NCBI RefSeq assembly: GCF_005144795.1
Contig: NZ_SWFJ01000007.1
Span: 1-64,000 of the forward strand
Reading direction: 5' to 3'
DNA: 64,000 nucleotides
Origin: Streptococcus mitis
Lineage (GTDB): Bacteria > Bacillota > Bacilli > Lactobacillales > Streptococcaceae
A model generated the notes under the pieces. It saw only the letters and a list, made by a program, of their open reading frames with translations. It was not told the origin of the DNA and made no database searches. Each line of letters starts with the position of its first letter. Position 1 is the stretch's first letter. The translations under genes and the position numbers were made by a program. This document shows positions 18,825-31,591 of the stretch, piece by piece.

Positions 18825-19043
18825 TTGAATAAGAAATATAATATAGTTCTATTTTTGTTGTTTATAGTTTATTTATTTGGATATTTTTCAATTTCAAAAA
18901 CTTTCATTCCTATAATGTGTGTGATTCAAGTATTTTTGATAGAACATATATTTAGAGTTCAAAATAGAATGATGCAGATAGGTGAAATTATAATTATTGT
19001 TGCTTCTATAATATTATTTATTGATAGTATATTGAGTTTGTAA
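18825..19043 (+). CDS. Small hydrophobic protein of unknown function
   Basis: A 72-residue protein with two or three hydrophobic stretches covering most of its length (IVLFLLFIVYLFGYFSI, then IMCVIQVFLI and a C-terminal IIIIVASIILFI). It starts with TTG behind AGGGAGG; the closer ATG at 18820 is followed at once by a stop. The DNA is very AT-rich compared with the neighbours. I do not recognise it. A short membrane peptide with a good ribosome binding site could be a bacteriocin-immunity-like or toxin-like protein, but nothing shows that. Confidence 0.5.
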   Translation: MNKKYNIVLFLLFIVYLFGYFSISKTFIPIMCVIQVFLIEHIFRVQNRMMQIGEIIIIVASIILFIDSILSL

Positions 19044-19192
19044 CAAAAGGCTTTTCTATAAAATCAAACTTTCTGGATACCTGCTGAAGCTGATTTATCT
19101 TCTCATATTTCTTCTACTATCTTTGTTACTAAACTTGACAGACCCATATTGCTGATACAACCTCTCTACCTATAATCTCAAAGTTAAACTGA

Positions 19193-19230
19193 GGCTAGTT
19201 TCTTAGTTTGCTCGTTGATTTTCGTTGATA
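19193..19230 (-). repeat. Degenerate BOX element (boxA part)
   Basis: GGCTAGTTTCTTAGTTTGC then TCGTTGATTTTCGTTGATA matches the reverse complement of boxA with several changes. The boxB and boxC parts are not recognisable. Confidence 0.6.
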
Positions 19231-19231
19231 A

Positions 19232-19268
19232 AAAGAAATGCTCCTCCAAGACGGAAGAGCATCTTTTA
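19232..19268. terminator. Bidirectional intrinsic terminator
   Basis: GATGCTCTTCC-type arms: ATGCTCCTCC (19239-19248) pairs with GGAAGAGCAT (19253-19262) with one mismatch, flanked by A residues on the left and TTTT on the right. Confidence 0.7.
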
Positions 19269-19362
19269 TTGTGATTCTTACATATTTACTTTCTAATTTT
19301 TAATTAGTATTAAGTATAGTATTTTTTAAAACTAGAGTAACAAAGCAAGGCTAGTTTCTTTT

Positions 19363-19391
19363 TTGAGAATTGTCTAAAAATTTGATATAAT
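19363..19391 (+). promoter_or_regulatory. Promoter giving a probable leaderless mRNA
   Basis: TTGAGA (19363-19368), 17-base spacer, TATAAT (19386-19391). A start about seven bases after the -10 would fall at 19398-19399, which is the first base of the ATG of the next gene. Confidence 0.65.
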
Positions 19392-19398
19392 GGTAGTT

Positions 19399-20562
19399 AT
19401 GAATAGAATAAGAGTCAGCAAAAGGGTTGAAAAGAAGCTTGCCAAAGGTTTGGTTTTACTAGAAGCCAGCGATCTTGAGAATGTCAATCTTAAGGATCAG
19501 GAAGTAGAAGTGCAGAGTCAGGAAGGAACCTTTCTTGGGACTGCCTACCTTTCTCAGCAAAACAAGGGCTTGGGCTGGTTTGTGAGCACAGACAAGGTGA
19601 TCTTCAATCAAGCGTTCTTTGAAGCACTGTTTAGACAAGCTAAAGAAAAGAGAAGTGCCTACTATCAAGATGATTTGACAACTGCCTTTCGTCTCTTCAA
19701 CCAAGAGGGAGATGGCTTTGGCGGTCTGACAGTGGACCTTTATGGCGACTACGCTGTCTTTTCTTGGTATAACTCTTATGTTTATCAGATTCGCAAGGTT
19801 ATCTCAGAAGCCTTTAGACAGGTTTTTCCTGAGGTTTTAGGAGTATATGAGAAGATCCGCTTTAAGGGTTTGAACTATGAATCTGCCCATATTTATGGCC
19901 AAGAAGCACCTGAATTTTTCACTGTTTTGGAAAATGGTGTCCTCTATCAAGTCTTTATGAATGATGGCTTGATGACAGGGATTTTCCTAGACCAGCATGA
20001 AGTTCGCGGTAGTTTAGTTGATGGATTGGCTATGGGTAAATCATTGCTCAATATGTTTTCTTATACAGCAGCTTTTTCAGTAGCTGCGGCCATGGGGGGA
20101 GCAAGCCAGACAACTTCTGTTGATTTAGCCAAACGTTCACGAGAATTGTCTCAAGCGCATTTTCAGGCAAATGGAATCAGCACAGACGACCATCGTTTCA
20201 TAATCATGGATGTCTTTGAGTATTTCAAGTATGCTAAGCGAAAAGGCTTGACTTACGATGTGATTGTCTTAGATCCGCCTAGCTTTGCTCGGAACAAAAA
20301 ACAAACTTTCTCTGTGGCCAAGGATTATCACAAGTTGATTTCCCAGAGTCTTGAGATTTTAAATCCGGAAGGGATTATCATTGCTAGTACCAATGCTGCC
20401 AATGTATCCCGCCAGAAATTTACAGAACAAATTGATAAAGGCTTTGCAGGAAGAAGTTACCAGATTTTAAATAAATACGGTCTTCCAGCAGATTTCGCCT
20501 ATAATAAAAAAGATGAAAGTAGTAATTACCTCAAGGTGATTAGTATGAAGGTTAGTAAATGA
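19399..20562 (+). CDS. Class I SAM-dependent rRNA methyltransferase, RlmI/RlmK-like
   Basis: A 387-residue cytoplasmic methyltransferase. The N-terminus ([16 protein letters not shown]) begins a PUA-like RNA-binding domain, followed by an EEHEE-type subdomain and a Rossmann methyltransferase domain. The latter has [11 protein letters not shown], the SAM loop [20 protein letters not shown] and the catalytic-type motif [12 protein letters not shown]. coli RlmI methylates 23S rRNA C1962; this protein's target is inferred. No Shine-Dalgarno sequence precedes the ATG and the promoter puts +1 at or next to it. It overlaps aroD by four bases, so it may drive part of the aromatic operon. Confidence 0.85.
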   Translation: MNRIRVSKRVEKKLAKGLVLLEASDLENVNLKDQEVEVQSQEGTFLGTAYLSQQNKGLGWFVSTDKVIFNQAFFEALFRQAKEKRSAYYQDDLTTAFRLFNQEGDGFGGLTVDLYGDYAVFSWYNSYVYQIRKVISEAFRQVFPEVLGVYEKIRFKGLNYESAHIYGQEAPEFFTVLENGVLYQVFMNDGLMTGIFLDQHEVRGSLVDGLAMGKSLLNMFSYTAAFSVAAAMGGASQTTSVDLAKRSRELSQAHFQANGISTDDHRFIIMDVFEYFKYAKRKGLTYDVIVLDPPSFARNKKQTFSVAKDYHKLISQSLEILNPEGIIIASTNAANVSRQKFTEQIDKGFAGRSYQILNKYGLPADFAYNKKDESSNYLKVISMKVSK

Positions 20563-21236
20563 AATTAATCGTTTCAGTAATGCCAAGAAGTTTAGAGGAG
20601 GCCCAGGCTCTGGATGCCACGAGGTACCTGGATGCCGACATCATTGAATGGCGTGCCGACTATCTGCCTAAGGAAGCGATTTTGCAGGTAGCTCCAGCTA
20701 TTTTTGAAAAATTCGCAGGCCGTGAGTTGGTTTTCACGCTGCGAACTCGCGCTGAAGGGGGAGAAATCGACCTTTCTCCAGAAGAATATATCCATCTAAT
20801 CAAGGAAGTGGCGCAACTCTATCAACCAGACTATATTGATTTTGAGTACTATAGCTATAAGGATGTTTTTGAGGAAATGCTGGACTTCCCGAATCTCATT
20901 TTGAGTTACCACAATTTCCAAGAAACACCTGAAAACATGATGGAAATCTTGTCAGAGTTGACGAGTCTAAATCCAAAACTTGTCAAGGTTGCGGTGATGG
21001 CTCACACGGAGCAGGATGTGCTAGACTTAATGAACTATACACGAGGCTTTAAAACCCTCAATCCTGAGCAGGAATATGTAACCATTTCTATGGGCAAGGT
21101 GGGCAAGGTCTCTCGTATCACTGCGGATGTGACAGGTTCTAGCTGGTCCTTTGCTAGTCTAGATGAGGCAAGTGCCCCAGGTCAGATTTCTCTAGCTAAC
21201 ATGAAAAAAATTAGGGAGATTTTGGATGAAGCTTGA
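20559..21236 (+). CDS. aroD: 3-dehydroquinate dehydratase, type I
   Basis: A 225-residue enzyme converting 3-dehydroquinate to 3-dehydroshikimate, step three of the shikimate pathway. The type I signature is present: the catalytic His in LSYHNF and the Schiff-base Lys in [12 protein letters not shown]-barrel strands begin with LIVSVMPRS and end with GSSWSFA and the C-terminal ASAPGQIS loop. It overlaps the methyltransferase gene by 4 bases and aroE by 11 bases, so it belongs to a tightly coupled operon. Confidence 0.95.
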   Translation: MKLIVSVMPRSLEEAQALDATRYLDADIIEWRADYLPKEAILQVAPAIFEKFAGRELVFTLRTRAEGGEIDLSPEEYIHLIKEVAQLYQPDYIDFEYYSYKDVFEEMLDFPNLILSYHNFQETPENMMEILSELTSLNPKLVKVAVMAHTEQDVLDLMNYTRGFKTLNPEQEYVTISMGKVGKVSRITADVTGSSWSFASLDEASAPGQISLANMKKIREILDEA

Positions 21237-22080
21237 TGGCTATACACGTTTAGCTGCCGTTGTTGCCAATCCTATTAAGCATTCTATTTCCCCCTTTATC
21301 CACAATGGTGCCTTTGAGGCGACAGCTACCAATGGTGCTTACGTGGCTTGGGAGATTGAAGCGGGTGACTTGGCAGAAACAGTGGCCAATATTCGTCGCT
21401 ACCAGATGTTTGGCATCAACCTTTCCATGCCTTATAAGGAGCAGGTGATTCCTTATTTGGATGAATTGAGCGATGAGGCGCGCTTAATCGGTGCAGTTAA
21501 TACAGTTGTCAATGAGAATGGCAATTTAATTGGATATAATACAGATGGCAAGGGATTTTTTAAGAGCTTGCCTTCTTTTACAATTACAGGTAAGAAGATG
21601 ACCCTGCTGGGTGCAGGTGGTGCGGCTAAGTCTATCTTGGCACAAGCTATTTTGGATGGTGTCAGTCAGATTTCTGTCTTTGTTCGTTCAGTTTCTATGG
21701 AAAAAACAAGACCTTATCTAGACAAGTTACAGGAGCAGACAGGCTTTAAAGTGGATTTGTATGCTTTAGAAGATGTTCCTGAACTGCAAGCAAGGATTGC
21801 TGGGTCGGATTTACTGGTCAATGCAACAAGTGTAGGGATGGATGGTCAATCATCTCCAGTTCCTGAAAACATTGTCCTATCAGAAACTCTTTTAGTAGCA
21901 GATATCATTTACCAACCCTTTGAAACACCATTTTTGAAATGGGCCAGAAGTCAGGGGAATCCAGTTGTCAATGGTCTGGGAATGTTGCTCTATCAAGCTG
22001 CAGAAGCTTTTCAACTGTGGACAAGCAAGGAAATGCCGACAGAAGAGATTTGGCAGTCCTTAAAAGAAAAATACCAATAA
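21226..22080 (+). CDS. aroE: Shikimate dehydrogenase
   Basis: A 284-residue NADPH enzyme reducing 3-dehydroshikimate to shikimate. Substrate-binding and catalytic residues are visible in [13 protein letters not shown], the Lys of SMPYKEQ, NTVV and the Asp of YNTDGKGF. The nucleotide-binding Gly loop is [10 protein letters not shown]. It is full length. The 11-base overlap with aroD supports translational coupling. The next gene, aroB, follows after 18 bases. Confidence 0.96.
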   Translation: MKLDGYTRLAAVVANPIKHSISPFIHNGAFEATATNGAYVAWEIEAGDLAETVANIRRYQMFGINLSMPYKEQVIPYLDELSDEARLIGAVNTVVNENGNLIGYNTDGKGFFKSLPSFTITGKKMTLLGAGGAAKSILAQAILDGVSQISVFVRSVSMEKTRPYLDKLQEQTGFKVDLYALEDVPELQARIAGSDLLVNATSVGMDGQSSPVPENIVLSETLLVADIIYQPFETPFLKWARSQGNPVVNGLGMLLYQAAEAFQLWTSKEMPTEEIWQSLKEKYQ

Positions 22081-22098
22081 AGAAAAGGAGACTCTCCT

Positions 22099-23166
22099 AT
22101 GAAAATCAGAATCGATATTCCTCATCATCATTATGATATTCAGATTGAAAAAGGCTGTCTGGCTCAGGCTGGTCAATGGTTGCGAGAACTCTGGCAACCA
22201 CAAAAGGTAGTCATTGTGACAGATAACCATGTAGCCTCTCTCTATGCAGAGAAGGTCAAGCTCAGCCTAGAAGATGCTGGTTTTCAGGTAGCAGTTTTTG
22301 ACTTTTTAGAAGGGGAAGAAAGAAAGAATTTAACCACTGTTCAGAAAGTCTATGAATTTTTAGTTAAGCAGGGGTTGACTCGTAGCGATGGAATCGTGGC
22401 TCTCGGTGGTGGTGTCGTTGGGGACTTGGCTGGTTTTGTAGCCTCTACCTATATGCGGGGAATTCACTTTGTGCAGATTCCGACTAGTTTGACAGCTCAG
22501 GTGGATTCATCTATCGGCGGAAAGACAGGTGTTAATACTCAATTTGCTAAAAATATGGTAGGGACCTTTGCCCAACCAGATGGGGTTCTGATTGATCCAC
22601 TTGTTCTTGAAACGCTTGGAAAGAGAGAGTTGATTGAAGGGATGGGTGAAGTTATCAAGTATGGCTTGATTGAGGATCCAGAACTGTGGAAAATTTTGAC
22701 GGAGCTAGATGGTTCTGTAGAGAGCACACTGGAATATGCAGAGACCTTGATTGAACATTCTTGCCAGGTTAAGCGCAAGATGGTGGTTGAGGATGAGTTG
22801 GACAATGGTGTTCGCCTTTACCTCAATTTTGGCCACACTATTGGTCATGCCATTGAAGCAACGGCCGGTTATGGAAAAGTCATGCATGGAGAAGCTGTGG
22901 CCATGGGAATGGTACAGATTTCCAAGGTTGCTGAGGAAAAAGGCCTTATGCCAGAAGGGATAACCCAGTCTATTACAGCTATGTGTCAGAAATTTGGACT
23001 ACCTGTTGACTATGAAAACTGGGATGTTGATAAACTTTATCAGGCTTTGACTCATGATAAAAAAGCCCGTGGCAACACCTTGAAATTAGTCTTGGTGCCA
23101 GAGTTTGGTTCAGCGACTATCCACCCAGTTTCTCTGGAAGAAATGAAAGACTACTTGGTAAAATAA
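22099..23166 (+). CDS. aroB: 3-dehydroquinate synthase
   Basis: A 355-residue NAD- and divalent-metal-dependent cyclase converting DAHP to 3-dehydroquinate. The NAD site [19 protein letters not shown], the [11 protein letters not shown] motif and the metal-binding His motifs [12 protein letters not shown] and [10 protein letters not shown] are intact. AAAGGAG precedes the ATG. It sits third in the aro operon although it acts before aroD, which is common for this cluster. Confidence 0.97.
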   Translation: MKIRIDIPHHHYDIQIEKGCLAQAGQWLRELWQPQKVVIVTDNHVASLYAEKVKLSLEDAGFQVAVFDFLEGEERKNLTTVQKVYEFLVKQGLTRSDGIVALGGGVVGDLAGFVASTYMRGIHFVQIPTSLTAQVDSSIGGKTGVNTQFAKNMVGTFAQPDGVLIDPLVLETLGKRELIEGMGEVIKYGLIEDPELWKILTELDGSVESTLEYAETLIEHSCQVKRKMVVEDELDNGVRLYLNFGHTIGHAIEATAGYGKVMHGEAVAMGMVQISKVAEEKGLMPEGITQSITAMCQKFGLPVDYENWDVDKLYQALTHDKKARGNTLKLVLVPEFGSATIHPVSLEEMKDYLVK

Positions 23167-23175
23167 GGAGAGTGT

Positions 23176-24342
23176 ATGAGATATTTAACTGCAGGAGAAT
23201 CACACGGTCCCCGTCTGACGGCTATCATTGAAGGAATTCCAGCTGGACTTCCTTTGACAGCTGAGGACATCAATGAGGACCTTAAGCGCCGTCAGGGTGG
23301 CTACGGTCGTGGTGGTCGTATGAAGATTGAGAGCGACCAAGTTATCTTTACTTCTGGCGTTCGCCATGGGAAGACGACAGGGGCTCCTATTACAATGGAT
23401 GTCGTCAATAAGGACCATCAGAAATGGCTGGATATCATGTCTGCGGAGGACATTGAAGACCGCCTTAAAAGCAAACGAAAAATCACCCATCCACGTCCAG
23501 GTCATGCCGACTTGGTAGGTGGAATCAAGTACCGTTTTGACGATTTGAGAAATTCCTTGGAGCGCTCATCTGCTCGTGAAACAACTATGCGGGTGGCCGT
23601 TGGGGCAGTAGCTAAACGCCTCTTGGCTGAGCTGGATATGGAGATTGCCAACCATGTCGTAGTCTTTGGTGGCAAGGAAATCGATGTTCCTGAAAATCTG
23701 ACAGTCGCTGAGATTAAGCAAAGAGCTGCCCAATCTGAAGTTTCTATTGTCAACCAAGAACGGGAACAGGAAATCAAGGACTATATTGACCAAATCAAGC
23801 GTGACGGTGATACCATCGGTGGGGTTGTGGAGACAGTCGTTGGAGGTGTTCCAGTTGGTCTTGGTTCCTATGTCCAATGGGACAGAAAATTAGATGCCAG
23901 ACTTGCCCAAGCAGTTGTCTCTATCAATGCCTTTAAAGGGGTGGAATTTGGTATTGGCTTTGAAGCTGGTTATCGTAAAGGCAGCCAGGTAATGGATGAA
24001 ATTCTCTGGTCTGAAGAAGACGGTTATACCCGCCGTACCAACAATCTGGGTGGCTTTGAAGGTGGTATGACCAATGGGCAACCCATCGTTGTCCGTGGAG
24101 TCATGAAACCCATTCCTACTCTTTATAAGCCTCTTATGAGTGTGGATATCGAAACCCATGAACCCTACAAGGCAACTGTGGAGAGAAGTGATCCGACTGC
24201 TCTTCCAGCAGCAGGTGTGGTCATGGAAGCCGTTGTGGCAACGGTTCTGGCACAAGAAATCCTTGAAAAATTCTCATCAGACAATCTAGAGGAATTAAAA
24301 GAAGCAGTGGCAAAACATCGAGACTATACAAAGAACTATTAA
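23176..24342 (+). CDS. aroC: Chorismate synthase
   Basis: A 388-residue FMN-dependent lyase making chorismate from EPSP. Family signatures are clear: GESHGPRL near residue 7, [15 protein letters not shown] and HPRPGHADL in the N-terminal half, [17 protein letters not shown], and the C-terminal [16 protein letters not shown]. It is full length with a GGAGAG site. It lies 9 bases after aroB and 9 bases before tyrA. Confidence 0.98.
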   Translation: MRYLTAGESHGPRLTAIIEGIPAGLPLTAEDINEDLKRRQGGYGRGGRMKIESDQVIFTSGVRHGKTTGAPITMDVVNKDHQKWLDIMSAEDIEDRLKSKRKITHPRPGHADLVGGIKYRFDDLRNSLERSSARETTMRVAVGAVAKRLLAELDMEIANHVVVFGGKEIDVPENLTVAEIKQRAAQSEVSIVNQEREQEIKDYIDQIKRDGDTIGGVVETVVGGVPVGLGSYVQWDRKLDARLAQAVVSINAFKGVEFGIGFEAGYRKGSQVMDEILWSEEDGYTRRTNNLGGFEGGMTNGQPIVVRGVMKPIPTLYKPLMSVDIETHEPYKATVERSDPTALPAAGVVMEAVVATVLAQEILEKFSSDNLEELKEAVAKHRDYTKNY

Positions 24343-24351
24343 GGAGTTCCT

Positions 24352-25455
24352 ATGGCAAAAACAGTCTATATCGCAGGTCTTGGATTGATTGGAGCCTCTA
24401 TGGCCCTTGGCATCAAACGCGATCATCCAGATTATGAAATTTTGGGTTATAATCGCAGTCAAGCTTCGAGAGATATCGCCTTGAAAGAAGGCATGATTGA
24501 CCGTGCAACGGATGATTTTGCCAGTTTTGCTCCTTTGGCAGATATCATTATTCTCAGTTTGCCAATCAAACAGACCATTGCTTTCATTAAGGAGTTGGCT
24601 AACTTGGACTTGAAAGAAGGAGTGATTATCTCAGATGCTGGTTCGACTAAGTCAGCCATTGTGGATGCGGCGGAGCAATATTTGGCTGGCAAACCTGTTC
24701 GCTTCGTCGGAGCCCATCCCATGGCTGGTAGTCACAAGACAGGGGCTGCTTCTGCGGATGTCAATCTTTTTGAAAATGCCTATTATATCTTTACGCCTTC
24801 GAACCTGACAAGTTCTGACACACTTGCGGAAATGAAGGATCTGCTTTCAGGTCTTCATGCTCGTTTTATCGAGATTGATGCCAAGGAGCATGATCGTGTG
24901 ACTTCTCAGATTAGCCATTTTCCTCATATTCTGGCTTCCAGTCTCATGGAACAGACCGCGGTCTATGCCCAAGAACATGAGATGGCAAGGCGCTTTGCGG
25001 CCGGTGGTTTTCGAGATATGACACGAATTGCGGAAAGCGAGCCGGGGATGTGGACCTCCATTCTCTTGTCCAATCGTGAGACTATTCTAGATCGCATTGA
25101 GGATTTCAAGGCGCGCTTAGACGAGGTTGGTCAGGCCATCAGCAAGGGAGATGAGGAGCAAATCTGGAACTTTTTCAACCAAGCGCGTGAGCAACGTCAG
25201 GCCATGGAAATCCATAAGCGTGGTGGTGTGGATAGCTCTTATGACCTCTATGTCGACGTTCCCGATGAGGAAGACGTTATTTTACGAATCTTGGAATTAC
25301 TACGTGGAACTTCCTTGGTCAATATTCACATCAATGAGGAAAACCGTGAGGATATTCACGGAATCCTACAAATTTCATTTAAAAATGCTCAAGACTTGGA
25401 ACGAGCCGAGCATCTCATAACAGAAAATACCGACTATACAGTAGTCATCAAATAA
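24352..25455 (+). CDS. tyrA: Prephenate dehydrogenase
   Basis: A 367-residue NAD-dependent enzyme converting prephenate to 4-hydroxyphenylpyruvate, the tyrosine branch. The Rossmann loop is [12 protein letters not shown] near the N-terminus. The substrate-site motifs [11 protein letters not shown] and [14 protein letters not shown] are present. The last ~70 residues ([18 protein letters not shown] onward) look like an ACT domain, so feedback control by tyrosine is likely. There is no fused chorismate mutase. It lies 9 bases after aroC. Confidence 0.95.
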   Translation: MAKTVYIAGLGLIGASMALGIKRDHPDYEILGYNRSQASRDIALKEGMIDRATDDFASFAPLADIIILSLPIKQTIAFIKELANLDLKEGVIISDAGSTKSAIVDAAEQYLAGKPVRFVGAHPMAGSHKTGAASADVNLFENAYYIFTPSNLTSSDTLAEMKDLLSGLHARFIEIDAKEHDRVTSQISHFPHILASSLMEQTAVYAQEHEMARRFAAGGFRDMTRIAESEPGMWTSILLSNRETILDRIEDFKARLDEVGQAISKGDEEQIWNFFNQAREQRQAMEIHKRGGVDSSYDLYVDVPDEEDVILRILELLRGTSLVNIHINEENREDIHGILQISFKNAQDLERAEHLITENTDYTVVIK

Positions 25456-25465
25456 GGAGAAAATC

Positions 25466-27644
<2,179 letters not shown>

Positions 27645-27648
<4 letters not shown>

Positions 27649-28493
27649 AAATTGCTTATCTAGGTCCCAAGGGATCATTTTCACACCACGTTGTGCAGAC
27701 AGCTTTTCCTCATGAGGAATTGCAGGCCTTTGCCAATATTACAGATGTTATCAAGGCTTATGAACAAGGCTTGGTGGACTATTCTGTGGTGCCAGTTGAA
27801 AACTCTATCGAGGGTAGTGTTCATGAAACCTTAGACTACCTTTTTCATCAGGCTCGCATCCAAGCAGTGGCAGAAATTGTTCAGCCTATTCATCAGCAGT
27901 TGATGGTGGTTCCAGGTCATACTAAGATTGAAAAGATTTTTTCACATCCACAGGCCTTGGCTCAAGGAAAGAAATTTATCGATGAACAATATCCAGAGGC
28001 CCAAATCGAGGTAACAGCTAGTACAGCTTATGCGGCCCGCTTTATTTCCGAACATCCTGACCAGCCTTATGCAGCCATTGCACCTAGAAGTTCTGCTGAA
28101 GAATATGGTTTGGAACTGATTGCCGAGGATATTCAGGAAATGGAAGCTAATTTCACACGTTTCTGGGTTTTGGGAGCTGAAAAGCCTAGTATTCCCTTGC
28201 AAGCACAAACTGAGAAAATGAGTTTGGCCTTGACCTTGCCGGACAACCTTCCAGGTGCACTTTATAAGGCTCTATCGACCTTTGCTTGGAGAGGAATTGA
28301 CCTGACAAAAATTGAAAGTCGTCCACTCAAGACAGCACTGGGAGAATACTTTTTTATTATTGATGTGGACTATGCTGATAAGGACTTGGTCCACTTTGCC
28401 CAAAAAGAATTAGAAGCGATTGGAATCCAGTATAAAGTACTGGGCGCCTATCCTATTTATCCAATATCAGACTACGGAAAGGAGAGAAGATGA
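27645..28493 (+). CDS. pheA: Prephenate dehydratase
   Basis: A 282-residue enzyme converting prephenate to phenylpyruvate for phenylalanine. The N-terminal catalytic domain begins IAYLGPKGSFSHH and contains VPVENSIEGSVHETLD and the TRF motif in EANFTRFWVLG. The C-terminal ACT domain has the ESRPLK motif that binds phenylalanine for feedback inhibition. There is no chorismate mutase domain. Four-base overlaps on both sides show tight coupling. Confidence 0.96.
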
Positions 28494-29800
28494 GTAAAGA
28501 AAATCCCTTAAGTCATCATGAGCAGTTACGTTATGACTATCTCTTTAAGAATATTCATTACCTCAATGAGCGAGAGAAAAAAGAGTTTGCTTACTTGCAA
28601 GGTAAGTTAAATATGGCTAGTGGTAGTGAAGCTTCACCAGAAATTCATAGTGAAAATCATGATATGGAAGAGTCTTTCATGGAACCAATCAATCAGTCTC
28701 CTCTTCCATCCTATGGTAATCGTAGCCGTGCAAAAAAATACCAGAAAAGTCATTCTCTTCCAAAGGTTACATCCAAAAAACGCAAGATTCGTTGGGGGCG
28801 CATTTTTGCAGGATTGCTTGCTCTTCTGGCCTGTGTAGGTTTTGGCATGATTTTTATGTTCCTAAAAGGCTATTCAAATGCTGATCCAAACAGACCTGCC
28901 AATGCTAAGGCAGCTCAAGTAGAAGTCTTTAATGGTCAAGATACCAAGGATGGAGTTAATATTTTGATTATGGGGACGGATGGACGGATTGGCCAGAACA
29001 GTGCTGAGACGAGAACGGACTCGATTATGGTTCTAAACGTTGGTGGCTCAGATAAAAAAATCAAGCTGGCCAGCTTTATGCGTGACAATTTGGTTTATAT
29101 AGATGGATATAGTAAGATTGTCAACGGGAAGAAACAAACAGATAACAAGTTAAATGTAGCATATGAACTAGGGGAACAAGAAGGCCAAAAAGGGGCAGAA
29201 ATGGTTCGCCAAGTATTGAAAGATAATTTTGACTTGGATATTAAGTACTACGCCTTGGTTGATTTTCAGGCCTTCGCAACCGCTATTGACACTCTCTTCC
29301 CTGATGGGGTGACGATTGATGCCAAATTCTCAACCTTAGAAGGTCAACCTTTAACCGAAGCTACGGTGGGAGATGACTTGCATGCTACAGAAACAGAGTC
29401 TCCAAGCCAGACTATTAAAGTCGGAAAACAGCAGATGAACGGTTCAACCTTGCTAAATTATGCTCGCTTCCGTGATGATGATGAAGGTGATTACGGTCGT
29501 ACCAAGAGACAACAGCAAGTGCTGACAGCTGTTCTGCAACAGCTCAAGGATCCAACTAAACTCTTTACTGGATCAGAAGCACTTGGTAAGGTCTTTGGCA
29601 TGACCTCTACGAATGTTCCCTATAGTTTCTTATTGACCAATGGTTTATCCTTCCTAGATGGAGCGCAAAATGGCATTGAGAGATTAACAGTTCCAGAACT
29701 AGGTGATTGGGTCGATGCCTATGATGTCTATGGAGGACAGGCACTCTTAGTAGACCAAAATAAATATCAAACCAAGCTCGCTCAAATGGGAATGAGATAA
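28490..29800 (+). CDS. psr: LytR-CpsA-Psr (LCP) family protein
   Basis: A 436-residue membrane-anchored protein. Residues 1-100 are a hydrophilic, basic cytoplasmic stretch, 104-126 one membrane helix, and the rest is extracellular with the LCP domain: NILIMGTDGR, TRTDSIMVLNV with its binding Arg/Asp residues, SFMRDNLV and LLNYARFRDDDEGDYGRTKRQQQV. LCP enzymes move undecaprenyl-linked teichoic acid or capsule polymers onto peptidoglycan. That fits the cell-envelope polymer cluster that follows, although it overlaps pheA by 4 bases and is cotranscribed with the aro genes. Confidence 0.92.
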   Translation: MSKENPLSHHEQLRYDYLFKNIHYLNEREKKEFAYLQGKLNMASGSEASPEIHSENHDMEESFMEPINQSPLPSYGNRSRAKKYQKSHSLPKVTSKKRKIRWGRIFAGLLALLACVGFGMIFMFLKGYSNADPNRPANAKAAQVEVFNGQDTKDGVNILIMGTDGRIGQNSAETRTDSIMVLNVGGSDKKIKLASFMRDNLVYIDGYSKIVNGKKQTDNKLNVAYELGEQEGQKGAEMVRQVLKDNFDLDIKYYALVDFQAFATAIDTLFPDGVTIDAKFSTLEGQPLTEATVGDDLHATETESPSQTIKVGKQQMNGSTLLNYARFRDDDEGDYGRTKRQQQVLTAVLQQLKDPTKLFTGSEALGKVFGMTSTNVPYSFLLTNGLSFLDGAQNGIERLTVPELGDWVDAYDVYGGQALLVDQNKYQTKLAQMGMR

Positions 29801-29810
29801 GATAAGACAG

Positions 29811-29850
29811 AAAAATCAAAGTTTGAAGGCTATTTATCCAGCACTCAGGC
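29811..29850 (+). terminator. Terminator after psr
   Basis: AAAAATCAAAG pairs with CTTTGATTTTT, 18 bases apart plus partial inner pairing, and the right arm continues as T residues. Confidence 0.8.
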
Positions 29851-29893
29851 TTTGATTTTTTACACTCTGCAATAGATTTTCATCCCTTATTTG

Positions 29894-29902
29894 TGGTATA
29901 AT
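29894..29902 (+). promoter_or_regulatory. Extended -10 promoter of the licD/polysaccharide cluster
   Basis: TGGTATAAT, the same extended -10 as at murB, lies 23 bases before the licD start codon. No good -35 is seen. Confidence 0.6.
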
Positions 29903-29925
29903 GGAACGATACGATAGAAAGAATA

Positions 29926-30375
29926 ATGAACAATATGACTGATTTAAAAGCAATTCAGGCTCGAAGTCTGGAGATGGCTGAATATTTTGTGGCTTTTTAC
30001 AAGGAACATGATTTGCTTTGTTATCTTTGTGGAGGAGGTGCTATTGGTGCCCTTCGAAATAAGGGGGTTATTCCTTGGGATGACGACCTAGACTTTTTTA
30101 TGCCCCGTAAAGATTATGAGAAATTAGCAGAATTATGGCCTCGTTATGCAGATGAGCGTTATTTCTTGTCGAAGAGTAACAAGGATTTTGTCGACCGCAA
30201 TCTTTTTATTACCATTCGTGACAAGGAAAAGACCTGTATCAAACCTTATCAGCAGGATTTAGAATTGCCACATGGTCTAGCCTTGGATGTTTTGCCTTTG
30301 GATTATTTTTCCAAAAATCAGCTTTTTGCTCTAATAAAAAAAATAATAAGTTGGAAATCTATGAGGAGATACTAA
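29926..30375 (+). CDS. licD: LicD-family protein, C-terminally truncated
   Basis: 149 residues; LicD phosphotransferases of this type are about 265-270. The nucleotidyltransferase half is intact: CYLCGGGAIGALRNKG and IPWDDDLDFFMPR with the Asp residues that bind metal. After LALDVLPLDYF the sequence departs from the family and ends in a Lys/Arg/Ile-rich tail (ISWKSMRRY). Composition shifts to strongly AT-rich at the same point, about 30325. Intact LicD enzymes transfer phosphocholine to teichoic-acid sugars. This one is probably inactive or altered. The next gene starts one base after its stop. It looks like a recombination scar at the pneumococcal licD3 position. Confidence 0.8.
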   Translation: MNNMTDLKAIQARSLEMAEYFVAFYKEHDLLCYLCGGGAIGALRNKGVIPWDDDLDFFMPRKDYEKLAELWPRYADERYFLSKSNKDFVDRNLFITIRDKEKTCIKPYQQDLELPHGLALDVLPLDYFSKNQLFALIKKIISWKSMRRY

Positions 30376-30376
30376 G

Positions 30377-31591
30377 ATGAGTAGAAATTTTTTTGAAAAA
30401 TTAAGATTAATTTCTATAAGAGATATTATTTCGCTTATATTTATTTTTCCTATAGCCTATCTTATTTCTCTATTCTTTAGACGCAAGAATAAGAATCTAA
30501 TACTAATATGCGAAAGTGAAAAAGAAGCTAGAGATAATGGATATTGGTTGTTTAAATATATTAGAAAAAATCACCCAGAGGAAAATGTAATATATGTTAT
30601 TGATTTGAAATCTCCTGATGCTCATAAAGTCAAAGAGTTAGGGGAATGTATACAGTATTGGTCTTTGAGACATTGGATTTATTATCTAAGTGCAGGAGTA
30701 AATGTAAGTACACAAAAAGCAGGAAACCCTAATGCAGCTGTATTTAATTTTATGGAAGTATATTTAGAATTAAAAACCAATAAAGTATTTTTACAACATG
30801 GAATTACAGTCTCTGATGCTAAATGGCTATATTATGAAAATACAAAGATGCGTGGCTTTATATGTGGAGCAGAACAAGAGTACAAAGAAATAAAGGAAAA
30901 GTTTGGTTACCCTAGTGGATATGTACAATATTTAGGTTTTCCTAGATTTGACAACCTTCATAATACCATTGTAAAAAATAATCAAATTCTTGTAATGCCT
31001 ACATGGAGAGAATGGTTGAACTTAAATACTAAAGCTAGAACTAACTTTAATGAAGGCAGTATTTTTACAGAAAGTGAATATTTTAAAAAATGGAATGAGT
31101 TTTTATTGAATAAGGACCTAAAAGCTTTTTTAGAAGTAAATGACTTAACTTTAATTTTTTATCCGCATAGGAATATGCAAAACAATCTACAAGAATTCCA
31201 AACCTCATCAAAAAATATAATATTGGCAGATTGGAAAAAATATGATATACAAGAATTATTAAAAGAGTCAGCTTTTTTAATTACAGATTATTCTAGTGTA
31301 TTTATGGACTTTGCTTATATGAGAAAGCCAGTTTTGTTTTATCAATTTGATTATAAAAAATTTAGGGAGGGTCAGTACGAAGAAGGTTACTATGACTATA
31401 AAGATGGATTTGGAAAATCAATAGACACTCTAGATGAATTAATAATAGAAATTGAAAAACAGTATTATAATAATTGGATTTTGGAAGATAAATGTAAAGA
31501 AAGAATTGAAAAATTTTTTAGAATATATGATTCTAAAAATTCTAAAAGAGTATATACATTTATAAAGGAAGTAATGAGAGAAAAGGAATGA
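30377..31591 (+). CDS. CDP-glycerol glycerophosphotransferase-family protein
   Basis: A 404-residue protein. A hydrophobic segment near residues 18-34 is followed by a TagB/TagF-type domain (Glyphos_transf): KVFLQHGITVSD, YLGFPRFD, VMPTWREW, FYPHRNM and LITDYSSVFMDFAYMRKPVLFYQFD. These are the characteristic His and Asp/Ser motifs for CDP-glycerol or CDP-ribitol transfer. It probably adds or polymerises polyol phosphate on a surface polymer. Codon use is AT-rich. It overlaps the next gene by 4 bases. The CDP-polyol donor synthesis genes are not in this window. Confidence 0.85.
   Translation: MSRNFFEKLRLISIRDIISLIFIFPIAYLISLFFRRKNKNLILICESEKEARDNGYWLFKYIRKNHPEENVIYVIDLKSPDAHKVKELGECIQYWSLRHWIYYLSAGVNVSTQKAGNPNAAVFNFMEVYLELKTNKVFLQHGITVSDAKWLYYENTKMRGFICGAEQEYKEIKEKFGYPSGYVQYLGFPRFDNLHNTIVKNNQILVMPTWREWLNLNTKARTNFNEGSIFTESEYFKKWNEFLLNKDLKAFLEVNDLTLIFYPHRNMQNNLQEFQTSSKNIILADWKKYDIQELLKESAFLITDYSSVFMDFAYMRKPVLFYQFDYKKFREGQYEEGYYDYKDGFGKSIDTLDELIIEIEKQYYNNWILEDKCKERIEKFFRIYDSKNSKRVYTFIKEVMREKE

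Larger units (their letters stand above)
19044..19389. other. Gene-free stretch with BOX remnant, terminator and promoter
   Basis: About 350 bases without a convincing gene. It contains a decayed boxA copy (19193-19230), a symmetric terminator hairpin (19232-19268) and the promoter of the methyltransferase gene (19363-19391). The first ~145 bases show nothing I can name. Confidence 0.6.
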
